Made by a program: the position numbers and the translations under genes. The notes under the pieces are model-generated. The model searched no databases, had not been told where the DNA came from, and saw only the letters and a program-made list of their open reading frames with translations. This document shows positions 16,934-23,567 of a DNA stretch of 64,000 nt, in pieces; positions within the stretch are counted from its first letter, which is position 1, and each line of letters starts with the position of its first letter. Origin of the DNA: Falsiruegeria litorea R37 (GTDB taxonomy: Bacteria > Pseudomonadota > Alphaproteobacteria > Rhodobacterales > Rhodobacteraceae); assembly GCF_900172225.1 (NCBI RefSeq), contig NZ_FWFO01000002.1, positions 310,001 to 374,000 on the forward strand, read 5' to 3'.

Positions 16934-17565
16934 CGAGCATCGCTCATCATATCCCGGATCACCTGTTGCAGGCATATGCGGCAGGCACGCTGCATTATTC
17001 GATGGACATGGTTATCGCGACCCATGTGTCGATGTGTGACGATTGCAGGGTACGGTTGACTGCGCATGAATGCGCAGGTGGCGCCGTTCTGGAAGAGGCT
17101 CGCTCGGTCGACGTGTCGCAAAACATGCGTGCAGGCGTACTTGCGGCGCTGGACGCCCCGTGTGACATGCGCCCGCCCCGCCGGGCCTCTGGTGTGTTCC
17201 CGGCCCCGGTGATGGAGGCGTTGTCCGGTCAGCCGCCAAAATGGCAGAAGATGGGGGCAGGCGTGCGCCAGTCGCTGCTGCACGCGGACAAGGCAGGCAG
17301 CGTTCGGCTTTTGTACATCCCTGGTGGCCAGGCAGTGCCGGACCACGGGCATCACGGCCTGGAATTGACCTTGGTCCTGCAAGGCGCCTTCTCGGACGAA
17401 GGCGGTCGTTTTGGTGTGGGCGATGTCGAGGTGGCGGATGCCAGTGTCGAACACACGCCGATTGCCGAGATCGGCCCGGCCTGCATTTGTCTCGCCGCCA
17501 CCGAAGGATCGCTCAAGTTCAACGCGTTGATTCCCAGATTGCTGCAGCCGTTCTTGAAAATCTGA
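16930..17565 (+). CDS. chrR: Zinc anti-sigma factor ChrR (cupin)
   Basis: This 211-residue protein starts with an anti-sigma domain holding the zinc motif in THVSMCDDC (His-x3-Cys-x2-Cys, about residues 31-38). Its C-terminal cupin domain contains DHGHHGLELTLVLQGAFSDEG, with the His and Glu metal ligands expected for ChrR. ChrR binds sigma-E and releases it on singlet oxygen or organic peroxide stress; this is family knowledge. The ATGA overlap with rpoE and co-transcription from the sigma-E promoter give a feedback loop. Confidence 0.94.
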   Translation: MTSIAHHIPDHLLQAYAAGTLHYSMDMVIATHVSMCDDCRVRLTAHECAGGAVLEEARSVDVSQNMRAGVLAALDAPCDMRPPRRASGVFPAPVMEALSGQPPKWQKMGAGVRQSLLHADKAGSVRLLYIPGGQAVPDHGHHGLELTLVLQGAFSDEGGRFGVGDVEVADASVEHTPIAEIGPACICLAATEGSLKFNALIPRLLQPFLKI

Positions 17566-17905
17566 CCAGACCGTTTCGCCGCCTTTGAAAACGCTGTGCG
17601 CTCGATTGCAGCGCATATCTACGAGGGAATGAAGTTTCTGGCGCGTATCCAATCTGGCGCGTATCCAAAATGATGGGCGGACACTGGCGTGTTTGCCGCC
17701 ATCATGTGCGCTGAACCACCCATTGCAAGCAATCTGAGCTGGTCTGCAGGGTGTATTTCCCAAGGGTTAGGTCGCTCCAGTTAGAGTTGGATGTTGATCG
17801 ATCGAAACCCCGCCGGGCGCCCGCATCAAATTTGCGTCTCAAGATTGATTTTTGACCCTTGCAGTCCATCCCGGAATGGTGCTAATCGCCCGGAACAGCC
17901 AGAGT
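17566..17905 (+). other. Intergenic region between chrR and tRNA-Thr
   Basis: No ORF with family-like sequence is seen on either strand. There is a short local duplication of GGCGCGTATCCAA (near 17640 and 17656). The promoter of tRNA-Thr should lie in the last 100 bases, where the recombinase frame from the other strand also ends (17882). Confidence 0.5.
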
Positions 17906-19498
17906 GCCCCTATAGCTCAGCTGGTAGAGCAACTGATTTGTAATCAGTAGGTCCGCGGTTCGAGTCCGTGTGGGGGCACCATAACAGACATCCCTGTCTG
18001 TAATCTTCTCTAAAGCTTTGAATGGTAAGGCTATTTGTGGGGTTCTAGGTCCCTCAAAACGGTCGTATTGGATGCGGTCTGCGAAGGCCAGTTTGAGTGC
18101 TGTGCGGCGCAGGGCAGTTTGACCGGTTTCCCAGAGTTTCCAAGGGTTTGCGAGGAAAGTCAGGACCGGTTCTAGTTTTTCCTCGTAAGTTCCTTTCGGT
18201 TCAGACTGATTTGCCAGTTGTTCGCCCAAGATGATTTTCTGTTTTTCCAAAGCGCTGATCTTGGTCTCATAGGTGCCGATCACTGTGGCATTAGTTGATT
18301 CCATGATGCGCGACAGCAGGGTATCGATATGCTTATCCAACGCGCGGAGCTGGTCCTTGCCTGACTTGATGGCCTCTTCCGCCTGAGCGCGACGTTGGTC
18401 CCACGCGTGGCGGAACATGGCCTTGGCGAGCGCAACGAGTTGTCTGGTTGGTTGCAGGGTCTTGATCATCGCCCCAACATCACCTTCGACCTTGTTGCGC
18501 GCGATGGATTTGCCGTAGCTGGCACAGGTTTTGGTCTGGCAGAGATAGTAGGCGTAGGACTTGCTGCGGCCAGTGCTGTACGACGAACGCAGAGGCGTAC
18601 CGCAATCGGCACAGCAGACAAAGCCACGCAAAGCGAACTCGTTTCCGATGTTCTTGCGCATAGGGGCCTTAGCGATGCCGCGCAGGCGCTCCTGCACTTT
18701 CTCGAATGTCTCAACCGAGATCAGCGCATCGTGATGTCCTTTGAGCCAATCGATGCCGTAGTTTTCTGAGCAGATGTACCCAGTGTAAAGCGGATTGATG
18801 AGAACGTCTTTGACTCGCTGTCGGGTTATTTCACCCTTCTTGTTGCGCGGAAAGTCCGGGAAGGTCTCAAAAAAGCGCTGGATTTCCGCCTGCGTTTCAA
18901 ACCGGCCCATAGCATAGCCCTCGAAGGCATCGCGCACGATGACGGCCAAAGGCTCGTCAGGGAACAGCATCTTGCCCCGGCCTTTAACGGTCTGATATTT
19001 GTAGCCAACCGGCGCATTGTGAATCCAATAGCCTGACTGCATCCTTGCCTTCATCTTTTGCGCCACCTGACGCCCGTTTTGCTTGCGCTCGAGCGCGCCT
19101 TGGGCGGCCATGATCGTCTCAATGAACTCGCCTTCTGGCGTGTCGTCGAACTTGAAGTTTAGACATTCGACCTGAACCCGGCGAAGACGGAAGGCATCAC
19201 GCAAGTCAAGGAAGGCACGCGTGTCGCGGCTGGCGCGTTTGAGATCATCGAAGATCACCACAAAGCGCTCATGGGGTTGCGCATCGATGAAGCTCAGCAT
19301 TGCCACCATGCCGGGACGTGCCATGAAGTCACCACCGCCGGTCATGGTCTCGGGAAAGACAGCGGCCACTTCGAGCCCCTTGGCGGAGGCAAACTGACGG
19401 CAGCGGACCTCCTGGGATTCGAGCCCATGGCCATCCTGTTCCTGCGTTTTGGAAGAGACACGACAGTAAATGACCGCTTTGGCAGTTGTATTACTCAT
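17882..19498 (-). CDS. Large serine recombinase (integrase) reading through tRNA-Thr
   Basis: The product is 538 residues from the ATG at 19498 (GGAGGG upstream). The resolvase catalytic domain starts AVIYCRVSSKTQEQDGHGLE, with the nucleophilic serine near residue 15-16. A recombinase domain follows (GYKYQTVKGRGK, LINPLYTGYI), then a zinc ribbon (CCADCGTPLRSSY and LCQTKTCASYG) and a coiled-coil-like stretch (AEEAIKSGKDQLRALDKHID). The last about 30 residues (GAPTRTRTADLLITNQLL...) are the antisense translation of tRNA-Thr, so the native C-terminus probably lay near the ALPFKALEKI motif and was fused to chromosomal sequence by integration. It likely catalyses integration and excision of the element at 17982 onward, now damaged. 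Confidence 0.9.
   Translation of the reverse strand: MSNTTAKAVIYCRVSSKTQEQDGHGLESQEVRCRQFASAKGLEVAAVFPETMTGGGDFMARPGMVAMLSFIDAQPHERFVVIFDDLKRASRDTRAFLDLRDAFRLRRVQVECLNFKFDDTPEGEFIETIMAAQGALERKQNGRQVAQKMKARMQSGYWIHNAPVGYKYQTVKGRGKMLFPDEPLAVIVRDAFEGYAMGRFETQAEIQRFFETFPDFPRNKKGEITRQRVKDVLINPLYTGYICSENYGIDWLKGHHDALISVETFEKVQERLRGIAKAPMRKNIGNEFALRGFVCCADCGTPLRSSYSTGRSKSYAYYLCQTKTCASYGKSIARNKVEGDVGAMIKTLQPTRQLVALAKAMFRHAWDQRRAQAEEAIKSGKDQLRALDKHIDTLLSRIMESTNATVIGTYETKISALEKQKIILGEQLANQSEPKGTYEEKLEPVLTFLANPWKLWETGQTALRRTALKLAFADRIQYDRFEGPRTPQIALPFKALEKITDRDVCYGAPTRTRTADLLITNQLLYQLSYRGTLAVPGD
17906..17981 (+). tRNA. tRNA-Thr (anticodon UGU), used as an integration site
   Basis: The 76-base cloverleaf has acceptor stem GCCCCTA/TGGGGGC, D-arm AGCTCAGCTGGTAGAGC, anticodon stem ACTGA/TCAGT around TTTGTAA (anticodon TGT), a GGTTCGAGTCC T-arm and an encoded CCA end. 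A large serine recombinase is encoded on the opposite strand, pointing at the tRNA's 3' end and running through it. This is the layout expected when a mobile element has used the tRNA 3' end as attachment site. Confidence 0.97.
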
Positions 19499-19796
19499 GG
19501 CGGCCCTCCGTTTGATCTGTTTGCGCATTTTCCAAGTCTACCATGCCCGAGGTGAGCAGGGTGTAGAGATCAGCGTCTTCTCCACAGCTTTCGTTGACGG
19601 ATTTGATGTCCCAGCCAAGATCGACAAAGCCGATCACGATGGCCCAGAGGGTTTCGATCAACTCGATCTTCTGTTCATACGATGCGTTTTCGTCTTCGAT
19701 ATAGGGTAACCAATCGTTCACATCGAAACGCAAGGTAGGCTGCGATGGCGTCGTGTATGGGTTTGGGATGGTGTCTGGCGGTCTTGTGTCTTTCAT
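19491..19796 (-). CDS. Conserved small hypothetical upstream of the recombinase
   Basis: This 101-residue acidic protein contains FDVNDWLPYIEDENASYEQK and LIETLWAIVIGFVDLGW. It lies immediately before the recombinase and overlaps its ATG by eight bases, so the two are probably co-translated. I do not recognise a domain. Its position suggests an accessory or directionality factor for the recombinase, but nothing in the sequence proves this. Confidence 0.65.
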   Translation of the reverse strand: MKDTRPPDTIPNPYTTPSQPTLRFDVNDWLPYIEDENASYEQKIELIETLWAIVIGFVDLGWDIKSVNESCGEDADLYTLLTSGMVDLENAQTDQTEGRHE

Positions 19797-19831
19797 ATCT
19801 GCTCTCTTTCTATCGCGGTCTCCTTTGCTGA

Positions 19832-19854
19832 TTCACGCACGCCGCATGCGTGAA
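19832..19854. terminator. Hairpin between the recombinase operon and the disrupted gene
   Basis: TTCACGCA (19832-19839) pairs perfectly with TGCGTGAA (19847-19854) around a seven-base loop and is followed by CAAAAA. It probably separates the two minus-strand units of the element; the T-run is weak in the minus orientation. Confidence 0.4.
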
Positions 19855-19909
19855 CAAAAAGGGAATACTATAGGCATATATTTCCAATTCTGGCAAGGAA
19901 ATTATGAAG

Positions 19910-20420
19910 TTACAGGCTCGGACCGGAGCGTTGCACCTGACTGCGTGTCGCCTGACGGGCCGCACGTTCTGCGTCGCGAATGGGGATGTGGTATGTGGAT
20001 TCCAGCTCTTTGCCGTGATCACGCAGCGAACGCCCCTCAGCCTCCTCAAAGGCTTCCGCCATCAGTTCCTTCGCGCCGGTCTCTGTGATGCCGTGTTGGC
20101 GCGCCATTGCTACGCCAGCGTTGTCAGCGGCTTGATAGAACGGCATGGTCGGGCCGTCCTGGATCATCTTTCCGATGGAGTGAGCATGGTGCAGCGCTTG
20201 ATCTTGAGCACCTTCACGGATCATGTCCTCGCGTTCCATTAGGGCTGTCCGGGTTCGGTTCATGCTTTCGCCGTAGCGGGCAGAGCACAGGTCGCGCAAA
20301 ATCACTTCACCGCGTGCACCATCGAATTTCTGATTGCGAGCGTAGGCGTGGGCATAATCGGTCAGCTTGTCGATGAAGCTGCCAGACTTGTGGATTTCGC
20401 GATTGATGATGCCAGTGATA
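19910..20420 (-). pseudogene. Hypothetical mobile-element gene, 3' part, split by an IS
   Basis: The minus-strand frame is open from the IS edge at 20420 to the stop at 19910 and encodes GIINREIHKSGSF..., LRDLCSARYGESMN, MPFYQAADNAGVAMARQHG and a charged C-terminus. Its first 11 codons lie on the far side of the IS (21539 to 21505, MIGADLLVAFL). Joining the two flanks directly, with no target duplication removed, restores one frame of about 181 residues. I do not recognise the family; it is probably cargo of the tRNA-Thr element. A GTG at 20305 could in principle start a shortened product. Confidence 0.6.
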
Positions 20421-20433
20421 GGCTCTGTTGCAC
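20421..20433. repeat. Left terminal inverted repeat of the IS
   Basis: GGCTCTGTTGCAC matches the reverse complement of the right end exactly over 13 bases. Confidence 0.9.
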
Positions 20434-20483
20434 GAATTGCGTGAGGGATTCATCTTGTGAATCCAGCGTGGTAGCTGGGATGG

Positions 20484-21450
20484 ATGAGCAGACCTACACC
20501 CCCAACCTACAGGACCAAGAACTGGCCAGCCTATAACGAAGCGCTCAAGCGCCGGGGTTTGCTGACGATCTGGTTCGATCCTGAGATGAGCTGGGATGGC
20601 GCGCCGACATGCAGGCGTGGCCGCCAGCAAAGCTACAGCGACGCCGCTATACAGACGTGCCTTTCGATGAAGGTGCTGTTCGGGATGGCGCTCCGGCAGA
20701 CAGCCGGGTTCGTCGAAAGTCTGCTGCGACTGGCTGGCCTCGACTGGACGGTGCCCGACTTCAGCACGCTGTCGCGCCGCCAGAAGACGCTGGCCGTCAA
20801 TATCCCCTATCGCGGCTCCAAGGGTCCGTTGCACCTGCTAATCGACAGCACCGGCATCGAGGGCGAAGGCGAATGGCACGCCCGCAAGCATGGCGGCCCG
20901 AAACGTCGCGTCTGGCGCAAGATCCACCTCGGGATTGACGAGGAAACGCTGGAGATCCGGGCTGTTGAGATCACCGGGAGCCACATTGGCGATGCACCGG
21001 TTTTACCCGACCTGCTTGGCCAGATCCCGGCGGACCAGGAAATCGGCAGCGTCACGGCAGATGGGGCCTACGACACACGCAAATGCCACGATGCCATCGC
21101 TAACCGCAGCGCCCACGCCGTCATCCCGCCCCGCAAGAACGCCAAGCCATGGAAGACCGTCACCGCTGGCGCGGTCGCCCGAAACGAGGCCCTGCGCGCA
21201 TCAAAATACCTCGGCCGTGCCCTGTGGCGACCCTCTCGGGACATGGCTTTGCCATGCCCTGCCGGGCAGTGGATGGAGCGGATACCACCGCCGAAGCCGC
21301 GTCGAAACGAAGATGCATTGTGTCAAACTGCTGGGCCAGCGGCTCATGGCGCGGGACTTCGACCGACAGGTCGCCGAGCTCCAGGTCCGCATCGCCGTCC
21401 TGAACGGCTACACCGCGCTCGGCATACCCGTCACGGAAGCTGTGAGATAA
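20484..21450 (+). pseudogene. IS5-family transposase, disrupted by a short palindromic insertion
   Basis: The first frame encodes a typical IS5 transposase (SRPTPPTYRTKNWPAYNEAL, LFGMALRQTAGFVESLLRL, LLIDSTGIEGEGEWHARKHG) up to YLGRALWR at about 21228. The protein then resumes in another frame as WSGYHRRSRVETKMHCVKLL and ends PVTEAVR at 21450. Between these points (about 21231-21273) lies roughly 40 bp not expected in the family; it contains two hairpins and shifts the frame. The second catalytic aspartate block (SVTADGAYDTRKCHD) is intact, but the C-terminal ETKMHCVK block with the expected final Glu is out of frame, so the copy is presumably inactive alone. Confidence 0.88.
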
Positions 21451-21491
21451 GTCCGTCCGGGGAAAGGGGAACCTCGGCGTTCAGCCGATTT

Positions 21492-21504
21492 GTGCAACAG
21501 AGCC
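21492..21504. repeat. Right terminal inverted repeat of the IS
   Basis: GTGCAACAGAGCC is the exact reverse complement of the left end of the element. Confidence 0.9.
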
Positions 21505-21539
21505 GTTAGAAAGGCGACCAGCAGGTCTGCACCGATCAT
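21505..21539 (-). pseudogene. 5' fragment of the IS-split hypothetical gene
   Basis: ATG at 21539 starts MIGADLLVAFL on the minus strand; the frame runs into the IS at 21504 and continues in frame at 20420. The fragment makes sense only together with 19910-20420. Confidence 0.5.
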
Positions 21540-21547
21540 CCACTGGA

Positions 21548-21850
21548 TTAGGCCGCCAAGATTTTCTCAGATTTCAAATCTTCGACCCCTTCCGCTGCCT
21601 CGCGCCTGCGCGAGGGTGGTTGTGGATGGTTTTAGGTTGGTTTGGGGTCCACCGTGACCCCCATACCCCGTTCACCGTGGACCCCGTACCGGGTTCAGGC
21701 CGGACGGGGTTCACAGTGACCCCCGTCTCAATGTCGGGCTCAGCCGTGGGGTCGAGTGTGGCCTTGAGATCGCTCAATTTCCATGTATGCCGCAGGACCA
21801 ACCAAGGTCTCCATTGGGCTCGAACAGGAGATCTGACAAGTTTGGTAGGA
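21548..21850 (-). pseudogene. Degenerate remnant of an element gene with palindromic repeats
   Basis: No intact gene is found. On the minus strand one frame reads TGVTVNPVRPEPGTGSTVN and then WTPNQPKTIHNHP; a second frame supplies the plausible ending REAAEGVEDLKSEKILAA before TAA at 21548. This looks like a frameshifted C-terminus of a helix-turn-helix or replication-type protein of mobile elements, but the match is from memory and weak. The upstream part is missing, so the right end of the tRNA-Thr element probably lies between here and coxG. Confidence 0.35.
21644..21723. repeat. Three copies of an 18-bp imperfect palindrome
   Basis: GGGGTCCACCGTGACCCC (21644-21661), CCCGTTCACCGTGGACCC (21667-21684) and GGGGTTCACAGTGACCCC (21706-21723) share a GGGGTyCACnGTGrACCCC-like core. 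They could be operators or iterons of a plasmid-like or integrative element; they also lie inside the decayed reading frame, where they encode similar GVTVN/GSTVN peptides. Confidence 0.6.
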
Positions 21851-21946
21851 AAATCCAGCGAATTTGTGGTGTCAATTGCCACTGAGCGGGCTTTTCCGCC
21901 GCTTGCTCCGATTGGCCTAATGTCTGCTCTGCGCAGATGGGATCTG

Positions 21947-22402
21947 CTAAGCGGGTGCCTCTTCATTGACCACATCAGCGAAAGATTTGAAGAATTTGGT
22001 CGCAAGTTTCTCGGCAGTGCTCTGGATCAGTCGGCTGCCCAGTTGGGCCAGCTTTCCGCCGATATCGGCCTTCGCGTTGTAACGCAGGATCGTCGTGTCG
22101 GGCCCGTCTGCCATAAGCGTGACATCAGCTCCGCCCTTGGCGTGCCCGGCGGCACCGCCATTACCCTGCCCGGTCAGCGAAAAGGCATCCGGCGCGCCTG
22201 CGGTGTCGAGTTGGACGTCTCCGCTGAATCTAGCCTTCACGGGCCCGACTTTGAGTACGACTTTTGCCTCCAATTCAGTGTCCGAATGCTTGATCAACTC
22301 TTCGCAGCCCGGAATGCATTGCTTGAGAACTTCGGGGTCGTTAAGCGCTGCGTAAACCTGCTCTTTTGGTGCGTTTATGACGATTTCGTCTGCAAGTTCC
22401 AT
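21947..22402 (-). CDS. coxG: CoxG-like SRPBCC protein (CO dehydrogenase subunit G)
   Basis: The product is 151 residues from the ATG at 22402 (AAAGGAC upstream). The start MELADEIVINAPKEQVYAAL and the FSGDVQLDTAGAPDAFSLTG region match the CoxG/SRPBCC family. CoxG is an accessory protein thought to recruit or anchor CODH at the membrane. This version ends soon after KFFKSFADVVNEEAPA and has no hydrophobic tail, so it is a short, soluble-looking form. It closes the minus-strand cox cluster and lies just outside the decayed mobile element. Confidence 0.9.
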   Translation of the reverse strand: MELADEIVINAPKEQVYAALNDPEVLKQCIPGCEELIKHSDTELEAKVVLKVGPVKARFSGDVQLDTAGAPDAFSLTGQGNGGAAGHAKGGADVTLMADGPDTTILRYNAKADIGGKLAQLGSRLIQSTAEKLATKFFKSFADVVNEEAPA

Positions 22403-22413
22403 GGGATGTCCTT

Positions 22414-22515
22414 TTAGCAACAGGGAAATTTGATGGTGGCCATTTGGTCGACCTGTTCGGGTGTAAGTGCGAGCTTGCGGCGCAGACGCGCTGCGAGGTG
22501 TCGAAGTGCCTTCAT
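22414..22515 (-). CDS. Candidate 33-residue small protein in the cox operon
   Basis: ATG at 22515 overlaps the TGA of the nucleotidyltransferase remnant (ATGA), and the stop lies 11 bp before the coxG start. The product is Arg- and Leu-rich (MKALRHLAARLRRKLALTPE) and ends in IKFPCC, a striking Cys-Cys terminus. The tight spacing on both sides and the survival of the frame beside a decayed gene favour a real small protein. I know no family for it. A role in metal or cofactor handling for CODH would be speculation. Confidence 0.5.
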   Translation of the reverse strand: MKALRHLAARLRRKLALTPEQVDQMATIKFPCC

Positions 22516-22795
22516 GTGATGTCCTCCAGCATGCCCGCCTTGAGAGCAACGTACATCCCGGGTGTGTCCAAGTCCGCGAGGAAGCCCGGAGAGGCCAATG
22601 GGTGAAACTGGACATGTTCGGGATGGGTGCGGGTGAATTTCTTGCAGCCGGGGGGGGATCCGCCAGGAGCCGGGCGCGCAAGGTTGCGGGCACCAGGATC
22701 GGCTTGCCGCGGCGTTGATCCACCGCCGGAAAGGAGATGCGCGTGCTGTCAGCCCCCGCATGCGCCGCCAGAATGATTGCTGTCACATCACGCAT
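22512..22795 (-). pseudogene. MobA/MocA-like nucleotidyltransferase, internally deleted and frameshifted
   Basis: The N-terminus MRDVTAIILAA is the start of a molybdenum-cofactor nucleotidyltransferase-like protein, but it jumps directly to HAGADSTRISFPAVD, a segment normally more than a hundred residues later. The repeated ILAA/LLAA-type sequence suggests an in-frame deletion between two short matching stretches. The frame then breaks at a run of eight G (plus strand, about 22650-22657) after RLLADPP and resumes as FTRTHPEHVQFHPLASPGFL... ending LEDIT at 22512. The start overlaps coxF. Loss of the NTP-binding loop means no cytidylyl- or similar transferase activity from this copy. Confidence 0.75.
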
Positions 22796-23567
22796 CGGTC
22801 TGCCTCATCGCGGCGCGCCGGTCCTGTACCAATTGCGCCAGTATCGACAGCGCGATTTCTTCGGGCGTCACTGCCCCCAGATCCAGGCCTGCCGGGGCTT
22901 TCACGCCGTCAATGGCGGATTTTTCAAACCCAGCGGCGTCGAGCTTTTCCGCCAGAAAGGCGTATTTCTTACGGCTGCCGACGAAGGCCACATACGTCGC
23001 TTGTGCGTTCAGCGCCGCCTTCAATGCGTCAAGGTCACCTTGTCCTTGGGTGGCGATCACCACGAATGACCGATGATGGGGTTTGCCTTGTTGCGGGGTC
23101 GAAGACACGGACCAATGAAACTGCGGCGCAAGGTTGCTCAGAACTTGTGCCACAGGCGATGCACCCATGACCACGAGTTGAGGTGACGGCAGGCAGGGTT
23201 CAATGAAGATGTCGATCGTGCCGCGCGATGGACAACCGTTGCCGGCAAATCGAGTGCCGTCCACCTCATCGCCTGCGGTTACACCCTTTTCGGCCAGCAG
23301 GTCCTCTGGTGCAACGGAAACAAGCTGCGGCGTTCCATCCTGCAAAGCCTGCAAGGCGGCGCGTTTGACGGCGCCACGGGTACAGCCGCCGCCAAGCCAG
23401 CCTTGCAGAAGCGTCCCATCCGCGCTGAGCAGCGCCTTTGCCCCCGGCTTCGCTGCGGTGGATCCCGCAGTGCGCACGATGGTTGCAAAGGCAAAAGGTT
23501 CGTCCCTGTCGCGCAACTCCTGCGCTGCCTCGGCCAAATCTGTCGAAAGGATTTCAGCGGGGGTCAT
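22788..23567 (-). CDS. coxF: XdhC/CoxF family CODH maturation protein
   Basis: This 259-residue XdhC-family protein has an N-terminal XdhC/CoxI domain with ATIVRTAGSTAAKPGAKAL and GWLGGGCTRGAVKRAA, and a C-terminal Rossmann-like domain with YVAFVGSRKKYAFLAEKL. XdhC proteins bind molybdenum cofactor and help insert or sulfurate it in xanthine-dehydrogenase-type enzymes. Position after coxE favours the name coxF; coxI is related. It overlaps coxE by four bases and the nucleotidyltransferase remnant by eight. Confidence 0.9.
   Translation of the reverse strand: MTPAEILSTDLAEAAQELRDRDEPFAFATIVRTAGSTAAKPGAKALLSADGTLLQGWLGGGCTRGAVKRAALQALQDGTPQLVSVAPEDLLAEKGVTAGDEVDGTRFAGNGCPSRGTIDIFIEPCLPSPQLVVMGASPVAQVLSNLAPQFHWSVSSTPQQGKPHHRSFVVIATQGQGDLDALKAALNAQATYVAFVGSRKKYAFLAEKLDAAGFEKSAIDGVKAPAGLDLGAVTPEEIALSILAQLVQDRRAAMRQTDA

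Larger units (their letters stand above)
20421..21504. mobile_element. IS5-family insertion sequence, inactivated
   Basis: The 1,084-bp element is bounded by inverted repeats beginning GGCTCTGTTGCAC on both sides. It encodes a frameshifted IS5-type DDE transposase on the plus strand and interrupts the hypothetical gene at 19910-21539. No clear target-site duplication is seen (left flank CAGTGATA, right flank GTTAGAAA). Confidence 0.9.

Noticed and set aside
17882-17985. C-terminal residues of the recombinase as a functional domain
   Set aside because: They are the antisense translation of tRNA-Thr and its flank, a known source of spurious peptides.
21574-22005. Minus-strand 143-codon frame as an intact gene
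   Set aside because: It overlaps the end of coxG, and only its C-terminal part resembles protein; the likely ending lies in a different frame, indicating a pseudogene.
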